Source: Olsenella sp. oral taxon 807 (GTDB lineage: Bacteria; Actinomycetota; Coriobacteriia; Coriobacteriales; Atopobiaceae). Taken from it: a DNA stretch of 64,000 nt. Of the stretch, positions 27,199 through 36,318 are shown piece after piece. Both the position numbers and the translations under genes were made by a program. The first letter of the stretch is position 1. Each line of letters begins with the position of its first letter. The notes beneath the pieces are model-generated. The model was given only the letters and a program-made list of their open reading frames with translations, had not been told where the DNA came from and searched no databases. The stretch lies in the NCBI RefSeq assembly GCF_001189515.2, contig NZ_CP012069.2:2604001-2668000 (forward strand). The letters run 5' to 3'.

Positions 27199-29139
27199 TC
27201 AGCCCCGCCCTCGCGCCCACACCCAGGTGCCCGCGAGGGCGGGGCCGTAGCGCGTGGCGAGCTCGGTCGCGCCCATCGCAGGGGAGCCGCCCTCCATGGC
27301 CCAGCCACCGCCGTACGGTGGCTCTGCGGGCGGGTCGGGCAGTCTCGCGAGCCACACGCTGCGGGAGAGCTCGTGGGGCCTGAACGAGAAGTGCGCGCCG
27401 AGCCTGACCCCGCTGAGCCCCGTGCAGGACCGAAACATCTCGCTCACGTCGAGCGCGCCGGACATGTCCCAGCCAGACAGGTCCAGGAAGGAGAGCGAGG
27501 AGCATCCGCAGAACATGCCGCGCAGGTCCTCCGCCTGGGACGTCTCCCAGGCGGAGACGTCGAGCGCGGCGAGCGAGCGGCAGCCGCTGAACGTGCAGCG
27601 CAGGCTTCGCACCCGTGAGGTGTCCCAGCCCGACACGTCGAGGGAGACGAGCGAGGAGCAGCGCTCGAACGCCCTCCCCATGTCAATCACCTGGGACGTG
27701 TCCCAGGCAGAGGTGTCGAGCACGGCGAGCGAGCGGCAGCCCCAGAACATCCGCCGCATGTCGCGAACGACCGAGGTGTCCCAGCCCGATGTGTCGAGGG
27801 CGGCGAGCGAGCCGCAGCCGTCAAACAGGCGGGACATGTCGGTCACCCGCGAGGTGTCGAGGCCCGCGAGGTCCATGCGCTCGCAGCGCGACATCCCGCA
27901 GAACATGCCGTACATGGTGGTCACGCCCGAGCTGTCCCAGCCCGACAGATCGAGGGTGGCGAGCGAAGAGCAGTCGCAGAACATGCCGGACATGTCGCGC
28001 ACAGCCGAGGTGTCCCAGCCCGATGTGTCGAGGGAGGCGAGCGAGGAGCAGGACTGAAACATGTCAGACATGTCGCGCACGCCCGAGCTGTCCCAACCCG
28101 ACAGGTCGAGGGCGGCGAGCGAGGAGCAGTCGCAGAACATGCGCGACATGGTGGTCACCCGCGAGGTGTCGAGGCCTGCGAGGTCCATGCGCTCGCAGCG
28201 CGACATCCCGCAGAATAGGCCGGTGGCGTCCCCGCCCAGGCGCACCGTCCCGACCACCCTGACAGCCTCGACCTCGCCGCGCCGGCGACGCCAGGGGACC
28301 CTCTCCTCCGAAGGGCCTCCCGCATCGCCCCGAGTCTGCCCGGGTGCAGGCGCGATCCAGAGTGTGCCCCCGGGGTCTATCCTCCAGCGGCAGGTCCCCC
28401 ACGCGGCCCACGCGTCGGCGGGAGGCCCCTCGACAGGGGCGGGGGACTCCTCCTTGGGCCCGCCTCCCTCGCAGGCGCCTGTGAGGGGACCCTCCTCACC
28501 AGGGCTCGCGACAGCACCCGTCTCGTCGGCCCCCAGCCCCTCGGCCACCCTGGCGTCGCAGTTCACGTAGAAGGTGATGTTGGCGAACCTCCTCGCGTAG
28601 GGAGCCGAGTGGTCGTCTCTCACGTAGACGTCGTAGGAGCAGTCATCGAACTCGCTGAAGTCGATCGTATCCCACTTCTCCTCGGGACGTATCTCGTCGT
28701 GAAAGACCTCCCTCGCCCCGGCAAGGATGCAGACCATCTCGTAGATGAGGTCCAGCACCTCCGCAGGGGTCCTGCCCTCTATCGGGCCTCCGTAGACGAT
28801 CTCCTCCTGCAGGTCCTGGTGGGCCATGTGGTCCCGATGGCCCTCGGTGACAAGCCATATGCGCTCCCAGTCAAAGTCGATCAGGGAGATGAGGGGGCCT
28901 ATGACCACCTCGAAGCTGCAGCTCCTCCCCCGGAGGGCCAGGCAGAAGGAGTGTGCGTCATCATCCTCCTCGTCGAGCTCAAAGGTCAGGAAGCGGGAGA
29001 CGGCGCTTCTCTGGAGCCGCCTCACGAGGAGGAGGCGAACCTCATCGGACGAGAGCCGCATGCCATGTCCCCCGGAGCCGCCCTCGGGGCCCACCGCAAG
29101 CCAGGGGTGCCTGAACCTCCTGCGAACCTCCTTGATCAT
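27199..29139 (-). CDS. Novel N-terminal domain fused to DUF285/BspA-like leucine-rich repeats
   Basis: The 646-residue product has an N-terminal domain (about 27-205) ending in YDVYVRDDHSAPYARRFANI and VNCDA, which is also present twice in the upstream neighbour. A proline/glycine-rich linker follows (about 205-300), then about eleven 26-residue DUF285 repeats (consensus MF..CSSLA.LDLSGWDTS.V.DM, about 300-580) and a short tail. Repeats 1 and 5 are almost identical, so a block was duplicated. Unlike secreted BspA proteins it has no signal peptide, membrane segment or anchor, so it is predicted to be cytoplasmic. A purine-rich site precedes the ATG at 29139. Function unknown. Confidence 0.8.
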   Translation of the reverse strand: MIKEVRRRFRHPWLAVGPEGGSGGHGMRLSSDEVRLLLVRRLQRSAVSRFLTFELDEEDDDAHSFCLALRGRSCSFEVVIGPLISLIDFDWERIWLVTEGHRDHMAHQDLQEEIVYGGPIEGRTPAEVLDLIYEMVCILAGAREVFHDEIRPEEKWDTIDFSEFDDCSYDVYVRDDHSAPYARRFANITFYVNCDARVAEGLGADETGAVASPGEEGPLTGACEGGGPKEESPAPVEGPPADAWAAWGTCRWRIDPGGTLWIAPAPGQTRGDAGGPSEERVPWRRRRGEVEAVRVVGTVRLGGDATGLFCGMSRCERMDLAGLDTSRVTTMSRMFCDCSSLAALDLSGWDSSGVRDMSDMFQSCSSLASLDTSGWDTSAVRDMSGMFCDCSSLATLDLSGWDSSGVTTMYGMFCGMSRCERMDLAGLDTSRVTDMSRLFDGCGSLAALDTSGWDTSVVRDMRRMFWGCRSLAVLDTSAWDTSQVIDMGRAFERCSSLVSLDVSGWDTSRVRSLRCTFSGCRSLAALDVSAWETSQAEDLRGMFCGCSSLSFLDLSGWDMSGALDVSEMFRSCTGLSGVRLGAHFSFRPHELSRSVWLARLPDPPAEPPYGGGWAMEGGSPAMGATELATRYGPALAGTWVWARGRG

Positions 29140-29230
29140 GCCTGCCCCCCTCTTTCTCGCCGCGTCCTCCGGCTGCCCCCTTGGCCCTGCCGCCGCCGCG
29201 CCCCTGGCAGCTCGCGCACAGGCGCCGCCA

Positions 29231-30394
29231 TTAGACGCCTTCCCAGTCGTCCGCTGCGGCGTCGCAGTTCACGTGGAGGTCGATGTTCGAGAGCCTCCTC
29301 CTGTAGGGCTCGGTGTGGTCGTTTCTCACGTAGACGTCGTATGAGCGGCTGTCCGGCCGGTCGAGGTCGGGCGGGACGGCCCTGCCGCCGACGACGACCA
29401 GCTCGTCGTGAAAGGCCCCCGTCGCGCCAGCGAAGGCACGGGCCACGTCGCAGATAAGGCCGAGCAGCTCCGCGCGGGGCCTGCCCTCGACCGCGCCCCC
29501 GTAGATGACGTCCCCGCAGCGGTCCTGACAGGGCAGCTCGCCTCGAAAGGACTCCGCGACAAACCAGACGCACTCCCCCATGCGGCAGATCTTGGAGACG
29601 TGAGGACCCAGGCTCACCCAGAAGTCGCCATCCCTTCCGTTGAGGTGGAGGCAGGACGAGCGACCCCCCTCTCCCCCGCTGATGCAGGGGGTCAGGAACG
29701 GCGCCGCGTCGCTCTGCTGGAGCCTCCTTGCAAGCCACTCGGCATCGGCACGCGAAGAGCCCATCCCCTGACCCGTCGGATCCGCCGCCGCGCCTGCGTG
29801 GGCGGCCCAGTCCTCTTTTGTGGCGTCGCAGTTCACGTGAAAGGTCACGTTGGCGATCGTCCTTCTGTAAGGCGCGAGGCAGGCATTCCTGACGTAGACG
29901 TCGTACGGACGGCCCCCTGGCCCCATGGGACCGTCGGCCTCGACGTGAAAGACACCCCGCGCGCCCGCAAAGGCACACAGTGCCTCGCTCAGAAGCTCGG
30001 TCGCACGCTCGTTCGCGACGCAGACGACGTCACCGCGCAGGCCCTCACGCGCGAGCGGGTCGTGGCGGCCGTCGCCCACGAGCCATACCCGCTCCCCCAT
30101 GAAGCAGACCCGCGAGGCGCCCGGGCCAATCTCCACCCGAAAGCCGCTGTCACGCCCGCCCAGGTAGAGGCAGAGCGACCGGCTCCCCTCGCCTACGATG
30201 AACTCGCCGCACCAGTCATCGTCAAGCTCAAGGGACAGGAGGTGAAGGATGCCGCCGCGACAAGCCCCACACGCCTCGCGCACGATGCCCCACATGAGGT
30301 CCTCGGGCGAGGGTCCCCCCACCTCCCCGAGGCTGCCTCCCATGGGCACCGAGGGGTAGCGAGGCCTTCTCCTCACGCGAACCAGCTTGCCCAT
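29231..30394 (-). CDS. Protein made of two copies of the same uncharacterised domain
   Basis: From the start at 30394 (MGKLVRVRRR, GGGAGGAG eight bases upstream) the protein has 387 residues. Two domains, about 30-195 and 210-387, share a common plan: a start with (R)LLS-like helices, F.V.IGP..S.I, E.VW.V, an AGA.G.FH core, and an ending YDVYVRN...PYRR..NI..HVNCDA...DW. The third copy is the N-terminus of the next gene, 91 bases downstream on the same strand, so the two form an operon and probably interact. No signal peptide or catalytic motif was recognised. Confidence 0.78.
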   Translation of the reverse strand: MGKLVRVRRRPRYPSVPMGGSLGEVGGPSPEDLMWGIVREACGACRGGILHLLSLELDDDWCGEFIVGEGSRSLCLYLGGRDSGFRVEIGPGASRVCFMGERVWLVGDGRHDPLAREGLRGDVVCVANERATELLSEALCAFAGARGVFHVEADGPMGPGGRPYDVYVRNACLAPYRRTIANVTFHVNCDATKEDWAAHAGAAADPTGQGMGSSRADAEWLARRLQQSDAAPFLTPCISGGEGGRSSCLHLNGRDGDFWVSLGPHVSKICRMGECVWFVAESFRGELPCQDRCGDVIYGGAVEGRPRAELLGLICDVARAFAGATGAFHDELVVVGGRAVPPDLDRPDSRSYDVYVRNDHTEPYRRRLSNIDLHVNCDAAADDWEGV

Positions 30395-30475
30395 CTTTAC
30401 TCTCCTCCCCTCGATCGCAAGACTTACGTACCCATAGGTAAAGGTCCCCCGACGTAGCAGGAGGGCTTTATTAGA

Positions 30476-31049
30476 GGCTTCGTGAGTTCGTGTGGGTGGT
30501 GGTTGCGTCACCGCACTGGCGGCGTGGGCGTCACCGCCAAGGTGACGTGGGCCTCACCGCCAGGGCGACGACGCAGGAGTGTACACAAATCGGTGGAAAT
30601 GGCCTCTCGGGGCCATTTTGGGGTATTTGTGTACACTGTTGCGACTCGCGAGGCGCCCCGTGGTGACGCAGGGGGACGCAATAGTGTACACAGATCGCCG
30701 AAAACGGCCTCTCGGGGCCATTTTAGGGCATTCGTGTACACTGTTGCGCCGTGGGCTTGGGTTGTGGGTGGCCTTGGGATCGCAGGAGTGTACACAAATG
30801 GGAGGATCGGGCCTCTCCTCACCGGATTGGGGCATTTGTGTACACTGGTGCGACGCGAGTCGCGATACGAATCGCGACGCGAGCTGCCTGCGCCAGGTGG
30901 CGCGAGCGCCTCAACCGCCACGGCGTGCCGGCGGCGCCCCCTCGCTGGCCCCTCCCGCTTGGTCGGGAAGACAGGCTCTGCGCGAGTGGCGCCGCCGCGA
31001 GGTTGGCATCTTCGCCGAGGCGTCAACCCACACGAGCCCCCGAAGAGCC
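30476..31049 (-). mobile_element. Element C with both termini and three 58-bp units
   Basis: In opposite orientation to element A, it opens with GGCTTCGTGAGTTCGTGTGG and closes with the complement of GGCTCTTCGGGGGCTCGTGT. It holds the long left subterminal region also seen in A (with AGCGAGGGGGCGCCGCCGGC) and three hairpin units. No matching target duplication is seen, so later rearrangement is possible. It lies upstream of the two-domain gene at 29231-30394. Confidence 0.72.
30579..30845 (-). repeat. Three 58-bp GTGTACAC palindromic units
   Basis: Units lie at 30579-30636, 30684-30741 and 30788-30845, each exactly 58 bases. The 46-base spacer 30742-30787, read in complement, is almost identical to the second spacer of array A (9016-9061), including GATCCCAAGGCCACCCACAA. 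Confidence 0.9.
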
Positions 31050-31142
31050 TCAGATTACGGCCAGCAAATGAGCCAGTGTCAACTGACAAAACCCATCCCT
31101 ATGCTGCGGATTGCGGCACCTGATGGAAGGGACGACGCCGTC

Positions 31143-31940
31143 TCACTGGCTTGCCTTAGCCTTCCTGGAAGCTCTTCCCTTCGCCTTCGCGCTCGTCGCG
31201 ACGAGGGAGTCATATGACGGAGAGTGCCGCACGAGCGCAGCGGTGATGGCAAGGACGCCCGCAAAGACAGCGAGGGATGTGAGCGGGGCGGCGGTCTCGC
31301 TCGCGGCCGCGTACCCCACCAGCGCGTAGCCCGCCGTGATGGGAAACACGTCCGAGACGCTTGAGCTCCCGACGAATAGGCAGGTCAGGCTCAGTAGGAA
31401 CGCGACACCGGCACCTACGGTGTACAGCCCGCGCCTCCTTGTCGCCAGGACGATCACGGGCGTGACGGCAAGGTAGCACAGCAGCGACATGCCGCAGATC
31501 TGCCAGCAGGCCAAGCATATGCCATCCACCGTGACGCCATCGAGCCGCAGGAGAAGCGTGCCAGACGCAAGCGTGAGCGTGAAGCTCGTGATGCCAAACA
31601 GGAGCGATACAAGTCCCCCCGCCAGTAACTTTGCGACGAGGAGCCTCTGAAAAGGCACCGGGATCGTCAGAATCGACTTCAACGTGCCCGCGCCGTACTC
31701 TCGGTCGATCATATGCCCCCCAACGAGGGCGAGTGTCGCCGGGAGCACGAGCGTCGTGTTGTTGAACACCACCACGTAGCTCAAGAGGTCGAAGTACATC
31801 CTCTCCCCTACGCTCATGCCCAGGTACATCTGGAAGGTCGAATATCCTACCGACAGTAGGACGGCGGCCAGCCCAGCAAGCAGGATGTTGTCCCGCTTTG
31901 TCTTGGTCACCTCACAGCAAAGCAGTCCCCGCAGGCTCAT
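31143..31940 (-). CDS. ABC-2 type permease, lantibiotic-immunity family (second subunit)
   Basis: The 265-residue protein has six predicted membrane segments and the family block HMIDREYGAGTLKSILTIPV (about 75-95), typical of MutE/EpiE/LanE permeases. Its start abuts the stop of the preceding permease gene. It is the last gene of a minus-strand operon RR-HK-ATPase-permease-permease. By family it forms, with the other permease and the ATPase, an exporter that removes a lantibiotic or similar peptide from the membrane. The C-terminus is lysine/alanine-rich. Confidence 0.82.
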   Translation of the reverse strand: MSLRGLLCCEVTKTKRDNILLAGLAAVLLSVGYSTFQMYLGMSVGERMYFDLLSYVVVFNNTTLVLPATLALVGGHMIDREYGAGTLKSILTIPVPFQRLLVAKLLAGGLVSLLFGITSFTLTLASGTLLLRLDGVTVDGICLACWQICGMSLLCYLAVTPVIVLATRRRGLYTVGAGVAFLLSLTCLFVGSSSVSDVFPITAGYALVGYAAASETAAPLTSLAVFAGVLAITAALVRHSPSYDSLVATSAKAKGRASRKAKASQ

Positions 31941-32711
31941 CTAGCACTCCTCCCTTCCGTATAGCACGAAGGAGACAACGGAAAAGGCCGCGCCGCCACC
32001 CGCCAACGCGAAAAGTGCCACAGACGTCGACAGGACGCGAGCCGCCAGCGACGCGGGCATTCCCGAGGGTGCGAAGCTGCCAAGATACCAGCGAAACTCG
32101 ATGACCCGAGGCAGGCAGGCCGCGACCGGATTGGAGGTGGCTATCCCAGCGGCAAAGGCGTTGACGACGAGGATCCCCGCGATCGCATAGACGAGGCTTG
32201 CGACGACGCAGGCCACCTTGTTGCAGTGAGCGAGGAGGAACACGGCGACGAGCGGGAGGATATCGAGCAGGGCCATCACCCCAAGCATGAGACCTGATCC
32301 CATATAGACTGGAACGTTTTCAGGAAGGGCGCCGACGGCCAGGCCGCCTGCCAGAGTCGCGAGAAACATGGCCGCAGCATATGCAACTGCCAGGGCAAGT
32401 AGAACGCAGAGCTTCGCAAAGAGCAGCTGACCTTTTGAGACGGGGATGGACAACAGGTTCTTGAGGGTATCGTTGTCACGCTCCGCCGAGAGAAGCAGGG
32501 TTCCGACAATTCCAAGCGCGCAGGGCAAGAGAAGCAGGTAGCCGTAGAGGAACACAAGTCGAAAGAGCGCGTCGAAGTCTCCGTCCCGGCGAGAGGCGTA
32601 CGCCGCCAGAACGATCGGAAACAAACAGAGCAGCGCCAGGATGGCCTTCGGAAACGCCAGGCGCCTGAGCTTGAGGAGCTCACATCCCACGAGCCTAAGC
32701 AACTCCCTCAC
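31941..32711 (-). CDS. ABC-2 type permease, lantibiotic-immunity family (first subunit)
   Basis: The 256-residue membrane protein has six hydrophobic segments and the block AERDNDTLKNLLSIPVSKGQ (about 75-95), the MutG/LanG-type counterpart of the motif in its neighbour. The start overlaps the end of the ATPase gene by 17 bases. It would dimerise with the permease at 31143-31940. The related set at 1-1799 is a second system of the same kind; the proteins are similar in plan but clearly diverged. Confidence 0.82.
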   Translation of the reverse strand: MRELLRLVGCELLKLRRLAFPKAILALLCLFPIVLAAYASRRDGDFDALFRLVFLYGYLLLLPCALGIVGTLLLSAERDNDTLKNLLSIPVSKGQLLFAKLCVLLALAVAYAAAMFLATLAGGLAVGALPENVPVYMGSGLMLGVMALLDILPLVAVFLLAHCNKVACVVASLVYAIAGILVVNAFAAGIATSNPVAACLPRVIEFRWYLGSFAPSGMPASLAARVLSTSVALFALAGGGAAFSVVSFVLYGREEC

Positions 32712-33618
32712 CTCGAGTTATGCGCTTGAAGTGATCCTCAAGACTCTCTTCGCAGGTGTGGGCCTCGCAGACCTCCAAGCCCCCTCGCACGTACGCAGAC
32801 ACGACGGCAGCCACGGGCAGATCGAGGTTGTAGAGCCTGAGGCTGTGGTCATCCTCCACGGAGAAGCGCTCTTCACCGAAGGCCTCCTCCAAGATCCTGG
32901 CCGCCTGAGCGGCATCCGAGACGACGAAGTGGACGTTCTTTCCACTGGCTTGCTCAAGGTCCGCAAGGCTCTGCTCCTCGAGCAGCGTGCCCTGGTCGAT
33001 GATGCCGATGTCGTCCGCGAGGAGTGCGACCTCGGAGATGATGTGACTGGAGAGCAGGATGGTCTTGCCGCGCTCGTCGCAGAGGCTTCGAATGTAGGAG
33101 CGGATCTCGGCTATCCCTATGGGGTCGAGCCCGTTGGTCGGCTCATCCAAGATCAAGAGCTCAGGATCGTGCATCACGGCCAGGGCGATGGCGAGCCGCT
33201 GCTTCATGCCGAGGGAGTATTGGGAGAACAGCTTCTTGTCATTGTGGAGCAGGCCGACAAGACCCAGGGCGTCCTCTATCGCGTGCGCGTTGGGGATGCC
33301 CCGCAGCGTCGCGAAGATACGGAGGTTCTCCGTTCCCGTCAGGTTCGGGTAGAAGCCGGGCTCCTCGATGAGGCTGCCGACCCGAGAAAGGATCTGCCGC
33401 TTGTTGCCCTCTAGCGGCAGGTCGAACACCCTCACCTCGCCAGACGTGGGACGTGTCAGCCCCAGCATCATCCTCATCGTGGTCGTCTTGCCCGCACCGT
33501 TTCTCCCCAGCAGACCATAGATGCGCCCTCTTCTTACGTGAATGTTCAAGTTCGCCACGCTCGCCTGCGTCCCGTAGCGCTTTGTAAGGTCTTTTGTCTC
33601 TATGATGCAATCCGACAT
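32695..33618 (-). CDS. ABC transporter ATP-binding protein, lantibiotic-immunity (LanF) type
   Basis: The 307-residue subunit has Walker A GRNGAGKTTT near residue 40, signature YSLGMKQRLAIAL, Walker B LLILDEPTNGLDPIG and a switch SSHIISE. The start at 33618 is chosen because AAAGGAGG lies ten bases upstream; an in-frame ATG further up overlaps that site. It is encoded directly downstream of a sensor kinase and before two permeases. It likely powers export of a cationic peptide antibiotic sensed by the kinase. Confidence 0.9.
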   Translation of the reverse strand: MSDCIIETKDLTKRYGTQASVANLNIHVRRGRIYGLLGRNGAGKTTTMRMMLGLTRPTSGEVRVFDLPLEGNKRQILSRVGSLIEEPGFYPNLTGTENLRIFATLRGIPNAHAIEDALGLVGLLHNDKKLFSQYSLGMKQRLAIALAVMHDPELLILDEPTNGLDPIGIAEIRSYIRSLCDERGKTILLSSHIISEVALLADDIGIIDQGTLLEEQSLADLEQASGKNVHFVVSDAAQAARILEEAFGEERFSVEDDHSLRLYNLDLPVAAVVSAYVRGGLEVCEAHTCEESLEDHFKRITRGEGVA

Positions 33619-33684
33619 GTTGGCATCCTCCTTTCCTGACATTATTCGCCCGCCACCTTGCCCCACCCTTGCCTCACCCTTGCA

Positions 33685-34653
33685 TTAAGCTTGCATTTTC
33701 GGACTCCCCACACCGAGCTGATCTCCGCCTCCGCTTTGGTGCGCGCACGGAAAGGACAGGGTGAAGGTGGCACCCTTCCCAAGAGCGCTTGTGACGGAGG
33801 CGACCCCACCCATCATCGTCGCAAGCTGCCTGACGATGGCCAGGCCAAGGCCACTACCCCTCCCGCCGCGTCCCTCGTCGCAGCGGTAGAGCCGATCGAA
33901 GACGTGCCCGAGGTCCCTCTCGGCTATGCCCACGCCGTCATCCGCGACGGAGAGCCGCAGAAACTGATCCTGTTCCGACACCGAGATCCCGATCTTGTTG
34001 GCCCGGCCATGGGACACGGCGTTCTGGATGAGGTTGTTGAGGATGCGCACGTAGCCCTCCCGGTCAAGAGTCGCGACGATCGCATGGTCAGGCATGTCCA
34101 GCTCATAGGCTATGTCTTGCTCCTCCCAGAGGGGCACCCAGTCGGCGACGGCCTCTAAGGTGAGTCCCACCACATCGACCGGCCCCATCTGCAGCGTCAG
34201 CTCTCCCGAGCTGAGCCTGGACCAGTCGAAGAGGGCGTCGATGCGGTCCTTGAGATCGTGCGCCTTTTGCCGGGCCGTCTCCACGTACGTTTGCGCCTCT
34301 CCGTTGGAGACGATGCCCGCATGGACTGCGTCCAGGTAGCCGATCAGGGTCGTCAAGGGCGTCCTCACGTCGTGGGACAGGCTGGTCATAAGACGGTGAC
34401 TCGCCTCCTTAGACTTGCGAAGCTCCACGAGTTGCGCCTCGCACCCCTCGATGACCTCGTTTACCTCGTACATAAGCGGGGCCGTCAGCTGTCCGGGCGC
34501 CGCGAGGATGCGACGGTTGCCGCTTGTGCCCCTCACGTCTTCCAGAATGCGCACGGCGGCAGCCAGCTGGCTCTTGACGCGAAAGGTCAAGGCGATGGCG
34601 CCGGCGGCGCACGCCACGGACAGAACGACGACACAGCCTTCGATGATCCCCAT
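33685..34653 (-). CDS. Two-component sensor histidine kinase
   Basis: The 322-residue protein has a single N-terminal hydrophobic segment (about 3-25), a short linker, a HisKA H-box SLSHDVRTPLTTLIGYLDA (near residue 95), an N-box NNLIQNAVSHG, a G1 box DDGVGI and a G2 GSGLGLAI. Very little lies outside the membrane, so it is an intramembrane-sensing kinase like those controlling antimicrobial-peptide exporters. It is preceded by its response regulator gene with a six-base gap. Confidence 0.9.
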   Translation of the reverse strand: MGIIEGCVVVLSVACAAGAIALTFRVKSQLAAAVRILEDVRGTSGNRRILAAPGQLTAPLMYEVNEVIEGCEAQLVELRKSKEASHRLMTSLSHDVRTPLTTLIGYLDAVHAGIVSNGEAQTYVETARQKAHDLKDRIDALFDWSRLSSGELTLQMGPVDVVGLTLEAVADWVPLWEEQDIAYELDMPDHAIVATLDREGYVRILNNLIQNAVSHGRANKIGISVSEQDQFLRLSVADDGVGIAERDLGHVFDRLYRCDEGRGGRGSGLGLAIVRQLATMMGGVASVTSALGKGATFTLSFPCAHQSGGGDQLGVGSPKMQA

Positions 34654-34659
34654 CTGTGG

Positions 34660-35355
34660 TCATGCCTCCCTGCTAAAGCGGTAGCCGACGCCTCTCACGG
34701 TCTGGATATAGGAGGGGTGACTCTGGTCAGGCTCGATCTTCTTCCTCAGGCGGCTGACGATGGCCATGATGGTGCTGTCGTCGTAGGCGTATGGCTCACC
34801 CCAGACCTCCTCGTATATCCGCTGCTTGGTCAGGACCCTTCCCTGGTTTCTTGCGAGAAGCAGCAGCAGGTCGAATTCCTTCGGGGGAAGCTCGATGGGG
34901 CCGCCCGCCGTCTGGACGACACGCGCGTCGGGATCGATGGAGAGGCCCGAGAAGCGAATCGGCGACTCGCCGCCCCCCAGTCCACGATTGAGGCAGGTGT
35001 AGCGACGGATCAAGGCGAGGACGCGGGCCGAAAGCTCCTCTAGGTCGAAGGGCTTGGGCAGGTAGTCATCAGCTCCGGCACGCAGTCCCCTCACCTTGGA
35101 GGCGCCGTCTCCCTTTGCCGTCAGCATCAGCACAGGGACGCAGCTTCTCGCGCGGATCTTCTCTAGGGTGTCGAACCCGTCAAAGCCCGGCATCATGACG
35201 TCGAGGATCACGAGCTGGTAGTCCCTGCCCTCCATGCGCAAAAGGCCGGATTGGCCCGAATGACAGCAGTCAGCGTCCACCCCCGCCGCGACCAGTGCCC
35301 TTTGCACCAGGGCGCAGAGCTCTCTGTCGTCGTCTATGATCAGGACTCTGTCCAT
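34660..35355 (-). CDS. OmpR-family response regulator
   Basis: From the start at 35355 (MDRVLIIDDDREL, GGGAGAGG upstream) the protein has 231 residues. The receiver domain has the acidic pair in IDDD, the phosphoacceptor Asp in LVILDVMMPGFDG, a Ser/Thr switch in LMLTAKGD and the Lys in YLPKPFD. The C-terminal winged helix shows LPPKEFDLLLLLARNQGRVL and the ending RGVGYRF. It opens the operon with the kinase and an immunity transporter, whose expression it presumably controls. The frame is open further upstream, but the extension is not conserved. Confidence 0.92.
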   Translation of the reverse strand: MDRVLIIDDDRELCALVQRALVAAGVDADCCHSGQSGLLRMEGRDYQLVILDVMMPGFDGFDTLEKIRARSCVPVLMLTAKGDGASKVRGLRAGADDYLPKPFDLEELSARVLALIRRYTCLNRGLGGGESPIRFSGLSIDPDARVVQTAGGPIELPPKEFDLLLLLARNQGRVLTKQRIYEEVWGEPYAYDDSTIMAIVSRLRKKIEPDQSHPSYIQTVRGVGYRFSREA

Positions 35356-35484
35356 ACGCCTCTCCCATCTGCGCCGTTTTGTCCAGTATCTTCTCGCTGC
35401 GGCCCATGGTATCCTAGTCCCGCATCCAGGTCTGGGGCGACCACACGGTTTTCCCCACGGTTTCAGGGAGGAGCGTTGCCACAC

Positions 35485-36270
35485 ATGCAATTCGAGGAGC
35501 TGTGGAGGGACCTTGCCAATCTAGACGAGGTGGAGGCGCTTGCCTTGGGCGGTTCCAGGGCAAGCGACAGTCACGACGAGCGTTCCGACTATGACCTATA
35601 CGTCTACTGCAACCCAATGCCACAGGTATCGGCAAGGCGTCAACTGCTGACACGGCACTGCCAATACATGGAGATCGACAACCGCTTCTGGGAGCCAGAG
35701 GATGACTGCACCATGAGGGACGGTATCGACATCGATATCGTTTACCGAAACCTGGACGCCTTTGCCGAGGGCATTCGCGCCGTCGTTGACCTGCACCACC
35801 CGTCCAATGGGTACACGACCTGCAACTGGCACAACCTCATCCGCTGCAGGGTCCTGTACGATCAAGACGGCCGCCTGCGTCAGCTGCAAAAGAAGTATAC
35901 CGTGCCCTACCCGCACGAGCTGAGACAGAACATCATCGACCGAAACCTGCGCCTGCTGACGGGAAACCTCCCGTCCTATGACCGGCAGATACAGAAGGCG
36001 ATCAAGAGGGATGACCAGGTAAGCGTGGGGCACCGAACCGCAGCCTTCATGGAGTCATACTTCGACATCGTCTTCGCGATGAACGGGCTGACCCACCCCG
36101 GCGAGAAGCGCATGCTCGCCACCGCGCTCAAGGAGGCCAAGGTCCTGCCTCGTGACTTCAAGCGCAACATCCAGCAGCTCTACTCAGACCTGCACATCAA
36201 GCCGGAAGCCGCCATGGACGACATCCGGCTGCTGGTGGACGAGCTCAAAAGCTGCCTGTCACGCGCGTAG
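35485..36270 (+). CDS. Nucleotidyltransferase-fold protein (DUF4037-like)
   Basis: The product of about 261 residues has the polymerase-beta nucleotidyltransferase signature GGSRASDSHDERSDYDLYVY (near residues 22-41), followed by a third acidic element in GIDIDIVYRN (near 82-91), and a helical C-terminal half resembling DUF4037. The ATG at 35485 is used here, but a TTG at 35476 sits better behind GGGAGGAG, so three more residues are possible. It is divergent from the response regulator gene. The substrate is unknown; family members transfer nucleotides to small molecules or proteins. Confidence 0.75.
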   Translation: MQFEELWRDLANLDEVEALALGGSRASDSHDERSDYDLYVYCNPMPQVSARRQLLTRHCQYMEIDNRFWEPEDDCTMRDGIDIDIVYRNLDAFAEGIRAVVDLHHPSNGYTTCNWHNLIRCRVLYDQDGRLRQLQKKYTVPYPHELRQNIIDRNLRLLTGNLPSYDRQIQKAIKRDDQVSVGHRTAAFMESYFDIVFAMNGLTHPGEKRMLATALKEAKVLPRDFKRNIQQLYSDLHIKPEAAMDDIRLLVDELKSCLSRA

Positions 36271-36318
36271 AGGGTCGCTCGCCGACCGCGTCGACTTCTC
36301 CAATCCGGGAACATCTTT

